A stretch of 64,000 nucleotides of DNA from Gibbula magus. Its lineage: Eukaryota; Mollusca; Gastropoda; Trochida; Trochidae. Position numbers and translations under genes: made by a program. The stretch is taken from assembly GCA_936450465.1 (NCBI GenBank), contig OW388304.1:8314700-8378699 (forward strand), read 5' to 3'. The notes under the pieces are model-generated. The model had not been told where the DNA came from. It did no database searches and saw nothing but the letters and a program-made list of their open reading frames with translations. Numbering within the stretch: position 1 is the stretch's first letter; every line of letters starts with the position of its first letter. This document shows positions 42,401 to 54,400 of this stretch, in pieces.

Positions 42401-45400
42401 TGGGTGGACAGAGGCACTGTGTCATACCAGGCACCCATTTTACTGCTGGGTGGACAGAGGCACTTTAAACCACTCTCTCTCAACTCATGTCTCAGTATGG
42501 GGTAGGAGATCACACTTAAAACTTTCAGTTTTTCCAGCAATGTAGTGGGTTACCCACACATTTAACCAGCTGTGCACTTTGTTGTTGAACTTCACTGATA
42601 GAGATTGACTGCAATTTGCACAGGACCACATGCCACTGGTTAAAGTGATATAATTTATCTTTTCGTTGAAATATTTTATTTTTTTGAAACCTGAAAACCT
42701 AAAATTTTGCTTTTGCTTTCCACTCTTGAAACCTGAGACTATTTCTGCAGTCTCACCTTTTTAATTATTTTATTTAAACAAAGATTATATATTACCAAAT
42801 CCTGAACAAAAGGAAAAAATCAACCAACAACAATTTATCTTTGAAATGATTAATGTATCAACTTAACCCTTATCTTTTCAAAACACATCAAGGGAACATC
42901 AAAATGCAATTAAAATGCTGAGAAAGATATAAACCAGAGCAATGAAGTTGAATTTTTTACATCTTAAGTCTGTGTACTGCTACACACTGTTAATAAACAA
43001 CAAAAACTCGAAGGCTGATTTCAAGATGAAATGAACCATTCTGATGCATTTTCCATCAATGCTCTCCTTTAGACTTGGCCCACTTCCTGGATTCTAGAAA
43101 TCTTGACTGCTTTCTGTTTAGTCTGTTCTATGTAATGAGACAAGAGGCCTAAACCAATGACTTCCTTTATCCTTACAGGTGCACTAGCGCTACCTTCAGG
43201 TTGCTTTAACCACGCCTAACACTGCAAGGAGTTCAGCCCATTTAGAGAACTCTATACAGGTGCAAGTTGTCACTGTTTTCTATTGTTTATACAAGCCCAA
43301 CACTGTTATGAGTATCAATTTTATTTTCTTGCACTCCATTTTGTTTTTCTCATGAACTCATAAATGACATCCATTTTGGAGGATAAAGTATATCAGATTT
43401 ATCAAAAGATTTTTATGTTTAGATGAAAATCTAGAATGCTTTCATCAGGAAAGAGCCCACTCCCATTATTATGATATTTAGATTTGGCTTTATGCTGTAT
43501 TGCGTTTCTAGCATTACAAACGAAATGCCCTGTTGCAAAAGCATGTAAAAATTTTTAATTCTTCCTTTGTTATTTATTTATGATAGCCAACTAAGGAAAA
43601 ACCTTTGATAAAACATATTGATATACACCAAAACATTTTAAATGCCTCAAGACGATGTTTTCAAACGTGGTATAAAGGAACACCTGTCCAGCAGTACATA
43701 ACCTGTAAGTTTGTTTTTAGACTGGTAATTTTTTGATGATTTTCTTTAATTTGGCCATTTGAATCTACAAAATTACACTGTAACGGGGGTGGGGCTAGTT
43801 CAGGGGGTTCAACCCTCCCCACTTCCCCCTCCAAGTATGTAAATTTAGTTCAGGGGGTTCAACCCTCCCCACTCCCCCTCCAAGTATGTAAATTTGGACC
43901 TCCAAGGTTAACCCCCACCCTTGAAAATTCAGGTGAATTCATGACGATTTTTATCAATTGAAATAATGTGACTCCAATGATATACTGAATGTAACTTTAA
44001 AGGCGCTGTAGCACGTTTTTTCGCTCAAATAAGTTGATGAAATGTATTTGAAAAATAATTTCACCAATAGTAAAACATCCTTTTCTCCTCGGAAAATAAA
44101 GTTTAAAACGAGTGTACATGTTTTGGTTAAGCCATGGGAATCGTTTTTGTAATACAAAATAATAAATTGTGTTCACAATAAAATGGCCGCCATGCAATTT
44201 TTGCTTTATACGCAACATAGTTTTTACCACTACAGATAATTTGTTTGTGTAATAAGACGTTTTACCCTCTAAAGTTAATTTAAATGACATAAACTATCAT
44301 TATAAATGGGAAATTTGAAAAAATAAATTTTGCAAAAAACGTGCTACAGCGCCTTTAAAGGGAAGATGGAGAAACTAATAGAGAAGAGGACACCTACCTT
44401 GTCCAGGAACCAGCCAGGCCCGAACCCAGAATTGTCATGTCCGACTCGCACTCTCTGCAGGGCTCCCAGGCGGCCGCACTCCACCACAAACTCATCTTTA
44501 CTACAAATCAGAGAAAATATACAAGAAATATAATGTCTGTTCTATAGCAGAATGCATGGTGCATCATGGAAACTGGATGTTTAGGTCAATAACCATTCTT
44601 TCATTCAAAGAAATTCATTCCACAAGATTAGACTTTTAAATTCTGTTCAATATACAAATTACGTCGTTAAATCTTGATCAGTTGAATGGTCAGTTCAATG
44701 AGGGATGAAAACAAAAATATGTTCTTTACATAATGTCACCAGTTGCTTTCCAGTATTAAATGTATTTTGATTTACAATATTTTTTATGTGATCACAAAAT
44801 TATAGTCTTCAAAATATATTATACTTACTTTCCCCTCTCAAAGTTGTTTTTTCGAGACTGTTTCAGGGGCCTCTCACCAGAGTCACCGATTTCTCCAAAT
44901 ACTGTGATGTAAACGTTGGCGTCGGTTCCCGCACCTTTCTTGTTTCCAGTGAACACTGTCACCTTGTACTTTGCAGCTGAAGTTAATATTTTTACAAATT
45001 TATTTCACAAATTTCCTAATTTTAGGCTAAGATCAGAAGTTTTACGCCTTTTTTAAGAGTACCGCAGTTCACTTACATCACAAAGACTAGTATTATTGCA
45101 GGGAGAAAGCCCACAATACTGTTGTGGCTATGCATTACAGTGAAACCTGTGCAGCTAGCACACCACAGGTGATATTGCACTGAATTCTGATGTAGTTCTA
45201 CACCAAAAACTTTAACACTGAATGTAGAACAGCTTTCTACAGTGGACAAAATTTCTAGGCCTTGTCGGGATTCAAACCCCAGACATCTGCTCTATTGGAG
45301 TGGTGCGGTTTTTTCATAAGGACCAGAGTTCTTAACAATCATAGCCAGCTAGATTATTTTCTGGTGTCAAATCTTAAAAACATACGCTACATGGGTAATT

Positions 45401-48400
45401 CTTCATGTCAATTAGTCAATTTTGCCTCTTCAGTCATTACTGAAATCAAACATTGTTCACAATATTTTGTTAATTAAAAACAATTTAAACAGTTTGCATA
45501 TGTTTTGAGGTTATAGGCTTCCTTTTTAAAACTTAATTCTTGTTTGATTCTTTTCTATGTAGATTAGATTATTTCAAAGTTTTATGTAGAAAACTTTTAC
45601 ATTTATTATATTATTATAAAATTTTGAAAAAGGTTAAATAAATTTTGAAAGTTGGAGTATCAATATGTATATAAAGTTGTAATAGTCAGAATTTGTTTTA
45701 GTATTTGTGATGTGAGGGCAAGAAGAGTTCCTTCCCTTTATTAAAGCTCTGTTCACAAAAGGTGTGAGACAGAAACTGTGATAAAACAGAAGCAACATTA
45801 GAAACTACTTGTATTGCTATAATAAAACAGTCAGTATGAATAAAATAATAGTAATAAGTACCCATTGACAACACAATGCATATCGATTGAATTAGAGGCT
45901 CACCCAACCATCAGCTTATTTTAAATGAAACTTAATTTACATGAATGTGTGGATGCTTGATTTAATTTAATAAATATGAATTTACTGAAGTGTAATGAAA
46001 CATGAAACCAATTCTCTTGAAATATGAAACAAACTCAAAAGCCCAAAATATCCAAAACTGATTTGTAAGGTGATCATGTTCCCATGAAATCAAGTGATAT
46101 CACCAAGTAGATCTTACCGTAGTACACAATTGAATTAATCTTTTAAGACATAAAAAAAAACAAGTTAATATTTCTAGTAAAAAAAATAAAAATAAAATAA
46201 CTTTGTTTGTCATGAAAACACAATATTACCTTTCCTGATTGCCATGGGGTCGCGACTGCCGATGAGGTCACGTGATATGGAGCCGTCCCCCTCATCCCTA
46301 GCCAGCCACATTCCACACGGGAAGTAGTACTTCCACTTTGGGTTGTGTAGGTCGGTCACCACCACCTGCATAATATCATGTCATGGAAATAATTAGCATT
46401 GCAGCATTTTAAATATTTTTAAAGCATAGTTTGTAAAAAGGTATGTCAGTACACAATCTCATTTAAATCAGATCAAACGTATTAGTCGCTGCGTTTCTGA
46501 TTTGAGTACTGCATTTTTTAGGTCATGTCAGGTGACTTTTACCTCCAGCCAATCAGCAACAAGGCTAGAAAGCCATAGGACAAACTTGAGTCGACTTTAT
46601 TACTCACCCTTTGAAGATATCGCAGTTTAATAAATCTACCGTGTTATTACACTTAGTGTAATAACATTGCGTGCTGCCGATTGACCTGATGTCATAATGG
46701 CAAAAATATTACCTCATAATGGCAGCGTCGCAGTCGCAATGGAGTGTGTCCAATTTATCGATGAGTTTGTGGAATTAATTGGCATTTAAACCAGTGAGTA
46801 ATAAATAAAATACTAAACACGTTTCCGTTTAATAACATATTTATTAAACTCGTGAGATGGTATTTGTATTTAACTCGCTTTCGCTCGTTAAATACAAACC
46901 ATTCACTCATTTAAAAATATGTTATTAAACAGAACGTCATTTAGTATTCTCTATATATCTGAAAAGACCTCTGATTGGTTGTATTTATGAAGGTGAGAGA
47001 TGACAGTCAAGGTATGATTTGACCTCTGCATGGTAGTTCTTGGGTCAACAATCGAGGTAAGACAGGACATTTCTGAGGGCAGATAACTCACCCTCTCCAG
47101 GAACCATCCAGCTGCTAATCCAGTATCATCGTGTTCTATCCGCAGCTTCGTCATGGGACCGACACAGTTTGAAGACACAACAAAAGTGTTACTACTGTTC
47201 CGTTTGAATGTTGACTTGGTGTTACTACGTAACTGAAACTTCCCAGTGACACCAGATTTCCCGAAAAGTTTGACGAAGACTTGAGCGTCGGTTCCAGCAC
47301 CATGTTTATCTCCGGTGACAGTGACGATTTCATATTCTGAGGGAAAAGATTTCTTTTGTTAGGTATCATCATTAAAAAACATTGCATTTCATTTTCCCAT
47401 CAAACAATTTATTTTGAAATGGTGGCAGATAACAGACAAACCACAGAATTTTTTGAGGGTAGGGTTCACCATCCAATGGCATCAGGAAAACTCTGATAAT
47501 AACTGTGAATCATATGCAATGTATAGACAAGGTGCCTGTTGACCCTTAGGCAGTCATTGTAGCAAATACGCAACCTGAAATGCACATCAGTGGCAGATCT
47601 GGAGAGGGGTTCAACCACCCACGCTCGAAAACCTGCACACTCTCCCCGCCTCCCTTCAGATCCGCCACAGGTATATTACAAGTTCATCAGTAACAGTCAG
47701 GACTCTAACACAACTTGTTACCTACCTGTTTTAGAGGAGACCTGAGGGAAGAGTTCCCTGGACGTCTTGCCGTCGGTGTGGTAGTACGAGAGCCACTGGT
47801 TGCAGTGGAATATCCACACCTTCTTGTTCTTAGTGTTCACGATCTTCACCTTCTCCAGGAACCACCCGTCCTCCTTCTTGGAGCCACTGTGCTGCAATCA
47901 ACAACAGACATATATATGTGCAATTCTTGCCAATGATTTAAGAATTTATATATACAATAATTTTGTGGGTGTTTAGACATTCTGTATTGAACAAAAGGGT
48001 TGTTGAAACTGAAAGCAATCAAAAAATCAAGATAGGTTCTCTTTTTTCTCCCTTTGATGTTACTATTTCTAATTTTTGGTTGATATATTTTAAAATGGTA
48101 ATTTAGATTCATAACAAAAATATGACTACAATCAGTGAAATTTTAACAATTTCACATTTAAAACCAAACCAAACAGAAAGAGAAAAATTACCGGAAGTAA
48201 AGACTCATTTTTATAGGCCGCGTTATATGTTATTTATGCAATAACATTTTGAAGGTGTGTGAACGATCACCAAAATTATTGATACAATACATAAGGTTTT
48301 ATGACAAATCCAGTTCCACACCTCCATATGAATTGACTTGATATCTCCGATGTGTGGGCCTCGGATTTTGAAGTTGTGCGTAGTTCCTCGACCAAACCGG

Positions 48401-51400
48401 AAAGATACAGCTCTGTTCTCTTTCACAGATCCTGCTTTCTTCGTCAACCTTGTCTTCGGTAATTTGCCTTTAGTTCCATTCATTTTGATGTAAACCTGAA
48501 ATTAGAGCATACATTTTCACAGTCTCATTTCATTTACTCCTTTGAGATTTCACCTATTATCTTGACATTATAAACATAACTATTCAGAGAATATACAAAC
48601 CTTCATAGGTGGATCCAGGAATTTTTAAAGGGGGAGGGGGGGTGGGTCTCATAATGAAAAGGGTTGGTTCACCCAGTTGGTCCATCAAATTTTCATGTAT
48701 TTTCAGTAGAGGGGTGGAGTGTTGAATGCCTCTCTGGATCCACCACTGCATACCGTAATCAATCTATTAAAGCCCCAGGATTTTTTTCTAAAACATATTT
48801 AATGGAGGTGTTGCTTATGATATTCTTTTTGAGAATTTATTTACTCAATAATGATCATTATGGTAAATGGACTTGCAGTCCCCAGCTAAGACATGAACCA
48901 TCTATGACTAAGGCAATAGTGTGATTTCAGTAAAATTCCCACAATACACCTCTGCAGGATCCAGGCCTAGCATCCATATAACCTCCACACAGTCTAACAC
49001 TGTAAGAGGTTGCCACATTCAACCTACCTTTGCGTCTGTGGTTGCACCTTTTTCTGTTCCCGTGGTAACAAAGACCTTGTATAGTATGTCCCCTGGGGCC
49101 CCCTTCCCGCCTGACCATCGCGGAAACCCCAGTGAGCTGCTGCTGCTTCGTCGAGTACCGGCAGAATAAAGCTGTCGTCTCTGGGAACAAAGAATTATTA
49201 AGATCTATCAAAATCGGTAAAATCTGATAATACCAGATATATTCTTTATGGGGAATTTAAGAACAACTTCTATGGAAAGTTAATTCCTTATTTACAATGA
49301 ATGTGATATTTTAATTTTTTTAATTTATTGAAATAAAGTTGACTGCCATGAAACCTTTTTTTCCTTCATAATATCGATTATCGCCAGAATAAAAATACAA
49401 AACAAATCTTGCTTCGGTGCGACTTTCAATTAACCATTTACAATACTCTATAATATAGAGTTTGAGCGAGTTTACACAAGCGAGTTAACAAGCAAACTTG
49501 CGTCAAGATAGACGAGAAAATTCTAATAATTTAATTGCACATAGTTCATCAAAAGTTCAAATCATGGACCAAATGATATGTACCTTCTAAATAATCATTT
49601 TAAATTCAAAGGAACTCGTTTTCAATAGCGATATAATTTACGTAAACTCACAACTCGGCAGAGCACGTGGTCCAACTATTTTCCATACGACTATTTCCTA
49701 TTCAAGATGTAGTTACGAATTTGAACTTATTCTAATAAGATAACTTTTATATTATATTTGGAGACATATTTCGCAATTGTAAATGAATAATTATAAAATA
49801 AAAAGAACTAATGTAAACGCAAGAGAAATTGGAGTTTTTAAATTAACGTACCTCTTTATAACATGTGTCATCATGTAAAAGCGATCGCGTGTTCGTAGCG
49901 TCATACAAACGGTGTTTGACTACATAACGTCTCGTGAAATAATATTGCTAATTATTCGTTTTTGATAGGTTTATTTATTTTGAATTTGTATAATAGCTTT
50001 ACCATACATCGATATTGATCTATCATATTTTGTTTCAATATGTTACCTATGTTTTATGAACGAGATATTATTAAATTTATCGAGATTAAAAGTAGCAAAA
50101 TCTTAATCTGTAACAAATTCATGAATCACCGGTACGGTGAAGCCACACGTTCATGTAATGTTTATCTTTGACAAAATTTGTTTACAATGCGATTTTAATG
50201 AAATCTTTTTCGTAAATAATGTTGTTAAATGGGTCATATCTTTCAGTCACTAAATGACACTGGAAATTTCAATTAAATATCAAACGGTAAGGTTTTTTTT
50301 CTGCCGACAATTATAATTTACTGAATATAATGACGATTGACGTCGTGCCTCGTGCTGTGAAGAATAAATGTGACTTCTTGACTGGATCAACATATTTCAA
50401 TTTCATAAACAATTATGACCGACACAAGCAGGGCCGTTTGCCTTTATTTAATATGCTTGTAAGTTTTGTTTTCCTTTTATTTTCTGCAATCGGTCAACTG
50501 ATGTCCGATAGGTCAATTTTCCATTCGGTCAAACTGGATTTACAATCGGACATGTCCGGCAAATAGACCGATTTTTGCATCCCTGCTCTATATGCATTAA
50601 AAAACTCTTAATGAAGTATTTCTAACATTTGAGGGTGAATAGGTTATATTACAACCAATATTTATTGATTTATAATTTTTTCCTCGATGGTAAATCATGT
50701 TTCTGTTTGAGAACTCTGATTCTGCCATTAATTAGTCACTTAATATCTTACATCATATAGAGCATATTTCACTAATGGATTTTTGTCATTTTGATGTAAT
50801 AATCAATGGTTATGTCCCATTTCCGGGCTCAATGCAATAGCTATATTTACAACAATTGATGAAAGTGCACCAGTTACCATGGAAAGGAAACAACAATGGC
50901 TTGTAATAAAACGAGATATACAAAATAAGTCTGGAAAAAATCAATATGACAAAGAAATTCTTCATTTTCACTTTAATATTTAGAGATATTACATAACATC
51001 CTCCATTTAAAATTTTGAAAATACTTTAAACAAAATAGTGTTAAAATTTATTCAATGTATTTATAAAATAAAAATTGGTACTATTATATTATAAGATAAA
51101 TAGTTGTGTTTGTACAATTTCCGGGATTCATTGCTATTCAACACCCGCAAATTTAGTTTAAAACCGACGGCGTTACAAACGCAACTATTTATCGATATTG
51201 TAACATGACCGTTAGTTATCAGGCGTTTTGAAACGAACTCTCTTTTTGCGTACCCATCTCCGAGTGGAAAGGACTTTGCGACTGTTTCATTTTTGTAAGA
51301 GGTGTGGTCAAGTCAAAACAAATGTAAATACTTGGCGTAATATGTACATTAGCAACAATTTACACATAAGCTCAAACAGTGTCACTCAACTATGTTCACT

Positions 51401-54400
51401 TCACAATATTCACGTATCCTTTTAGATCTTAAACTTGCCCTAACCCATTGTGACAATGACGCTAGCATTGTGACATCAAAACGGTTGATCACTATGACAT
51501 CATGCCATGGCAACGGCATTCAGTAAACACAACCGCATTGAAGAAGGCTTCAAACTTGGACAAATCTTACTAGTTGAAAACATTTTAGTTACTTGAAACT
51601 AATTAATTTTGAGAGTTATTTGTGACCTATACTGCTATACACAAGTTAGAAAATGACAATGCCACCTGTCAAATTTGAGTAAGGAGCACATATTAAGAGA
51701 AAAAAGAAAAATTAAATTTTGAGTCGGGCCGAATCTTGTGAACATGATTTATATGTTCGCGGTGATTTGCCCCAAGTAATTTGCGGGTATTCATTGTCAT
51801 TCAACATAGGCAAATCAACCAATCAGAATCAAGGATACACCGAAATCATGTTACAATAATGAATAAAGCACTTTCAAGGGCCATTAATTGGAGAAAGAGA
51901 ATTATTCAGTGGCCAATGTGGAGAAGCTTGGAACACATCTTTGGTCACACGGAGCTGAACGTCTCAATCTTCTTCACAAATCAAAATTCAAAAGAAACTT
52001 CTCCACAAGATTCTTCATGTTTTTACAAGATAAGTAAAAAATATAACTTGTTCGTAAATGTTGACAGATTTAATGTCTTCTTAACAATTGTAGTTTCAAA
52101 TGATAAATGATGACTTGACTATTCAAACATTTGCTTAAATTCGCCTCTCACCTGTCTCCTTAACGAGTCGAGCTGCAAGGTGCCGAACCTGCGCTCAAAG
52201 TACTCCACCAGATGGGGGTCATTGAGGGGACTGTAGTCGGGGAGAGGAGTGCTTGGACCCATGTCCGTCACTGGGTACCCCAAGGAAGAGTTCACAAATG
52301 CTTCGGTTTTTCTCGCTGAAATATAGATTATTGAATCAAAACAATAATCAATCATATCAACCTTGTCCAAGGTATTTTTTATGGAAACGGAATTCAAGTC
52401 TTCATTCTGAATGTGGATTTATTCTTTTTGCCTGCAGCCATAATAATTCTGGTTCTGTAATCAACCAAATACATGTTTGACAAATGATGTTTTTCCAGGA
52501 ATTAAAACAAAATAAGAAAAGCTGTGCATTTATGCTCTTCATCAAAATAACATTCAAAGTTTGAAATGCACTGTATTTTAATCATTCACTTTATATTAAA
52601 ATTTATATGCATGAACAAGAATATCCCATGATGGCCGGACAGATGGACAGTCATAACGATAGCTATATTTTTCAACAATATTACTTTCTGAAGGACAATT
52701 GTCAATGAAATGGTACATTCATACCAAATATATCAATGTCAAATTATCCATATGGTGGAAAATAACTTGTGTCATAGTTTCAATATATGCACTCAGTCTG
52801 ATTAAAATCGACCCTGTTCTGAGGAATTAAATCTGAAAATAGTTCATTTCAGGATACAAACTGGTTCTATAGATTCCTCGTCACAAGGTCTGAGGACACC
52901 CCGTATAGTCACGTGTTCCATACCAGTTTAGCCTAGACAGAAGCCAGTCAAATAGCTGACCAATCACATCATAGTTTTTTAACCGTCGCCGTTTTAAAAG
53001 CATTCGGAACAGACGAAAGGATAGCTGTTTGGAGTTATCTGCACCTAGCTTCTCTCACCGAAAGCTTTTGTTGGAGGTATAGTGATTGGTTAACTGAATT
53101 GCATCAGAACGTGCAAGCATACAGGCTGTTATCAGACGGTTTTGCGAGGAAACCTCTGAACGATATGAGTTCGTATCCTGGAAGACGCACTATTTTGCAA
53201 TTTGTATTCCTCGGAAAACTGTCAATATTAATCAGACTGTACATGCACTAATACACATATCCCTTCAGTTGCAAAAGGTGACATCGATTTGTTGATTGCG
53301 AGTAGAACTAATGTTCCTCAGAAACACTTCACTTCATTTCACTTGTGATTTCCCCCTTAATGTTCAAGAAGCTTTAAATCTGAACAAGATGCACATGCAT
53401 TTGAGTTAAAATGCATTTACATTTTAGGAAACTCATGTAAGTTCATGTATGGCTCTCGATCATGTCATGAAGTCAAATGACAGACATTAGATCAATCTTA
53501 AATGCTTTTGAAGCTTCCCTTTTATTTCCCCTGTTAACTATAATCAGGGCAGATCCAGCAATTTCCAAAGGAGGGTTCACTAATTGAAATGGGAGCATTC
53601 CCCTTGGGGTCCATCAAATGTCCATGCAAATATATTCAATGGGTATACATGTATACCCGTGTATACATAAACTACAAGAGTACTTGACTTCTTAAAGAGG
53701 CATGTAGAAGTTGGTAATATGAAGAAATAATAGAAGTTGTAAATCCATATATATGTTAATTCTTCATTATTCTACGACACAACTTACCTCTGAAGGGAGC
53801 AAATCTTGAGACACGTGTTTCCTGAGTATATCGGTTGTACATGGGGTTCTTCTGTACGTCATTGTTGAGTGAGGTTTTGTAGCTATATGTACAGCGACGT
53901 GATGGGGCTGCAAACAGGAAGATAGATTTAACTCAATAACCATTTTCCGTTTATCAACAGTGTATCAGTTCTACAACTCCAAAGACTTTTCATAGTTTGA
54001 GTAACTCTCCCCTTTTGACTTTATTGTTGCGCCTTGAGCATACTGTTACCATGGAAATAAGCGCCTCATAAACATGCACTTTTATTATTTATAATCAAAG
54101 TAATTTTTTTGGCTTTGCTGAAGTACTCCACTTTTGACTTTCAAAGACTTAAATAATCCATATCACGTATAATTTTAAAATATTATACACAGTGGGTTGA
54201 GGGGTTGAACCTCTTGAAGCAACCCTCTCTTGATTCGTTACATGTAGTCACAAACATATGTACATGAGTGGGGTTTCTTTATGGAGATGTAATATGAGAG
54301 TATTTTGATTCTTGTGGAGCACAGAAAAGTTAACGAAATGCAGCCAGGCTTACATTAGCCAGTGACGGAGACTAGAGCGAGTTATGACTGGCGTGGGAAG

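Larger units (their letters stand above)
11592..44397 (-). other. 32.8-kb intron of the LOXHD1-like gene, containing a nested gene
   Basis: The intron splits PLAT 3 between GWFLDK and VIIDD in phase 0. Between its ends lie the plus-strand coiled-coil gene (18.7-23.0 kb), family A elements at 16.8 and 31.9 kb, family B elements at 27.0, 35.8 and 44.0 kb, and the 10-, 41-, 46- and 64-66-bp arrays. I found no further PLAT exon and no other convincing gene. The stretches 13.0-16.7, 23.7-26.8, 29.0-30.9 and 42.5-43.9 kb show only AT-rich sequence and minor repeats. Confidence 0.8.

Noticed and set aside
38411..42466. CRISPR-like appearance of regular repeats
   Set aside because: Units are directly contiguous without unique spacers, and the surroundings are eukaryotic. 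It is a minisatellite.
38208..42545. Twenty or so overlapping plus-strand open frames of 60-267 codons
   Set aside because: All come from the stop-free 46-bp repeat unit read in three frames. They have no signal, domain, start context or splice structure of a gene.
45264..45283. tRNA gene suggested by a B-box-like sequence
   Set aside because: No cloverleaf, anticodon arm or A box can be folded around it. At most it is a SINE remnant.
47715..49169. Plus-strand open frames over LOXHD1-like exons 4-6
   Set aside because: Antisense of PLAT-coding exons. The minus-strand reading gives the conserved motifs and joins in frame.
50330..50566. Plus-strand 78-codon open frame
   Set aside because: Lies in sequence with CGGTC/CCGGAC motifs resembling a dispersed repeat near 32.5 kb. 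No conserved domain.
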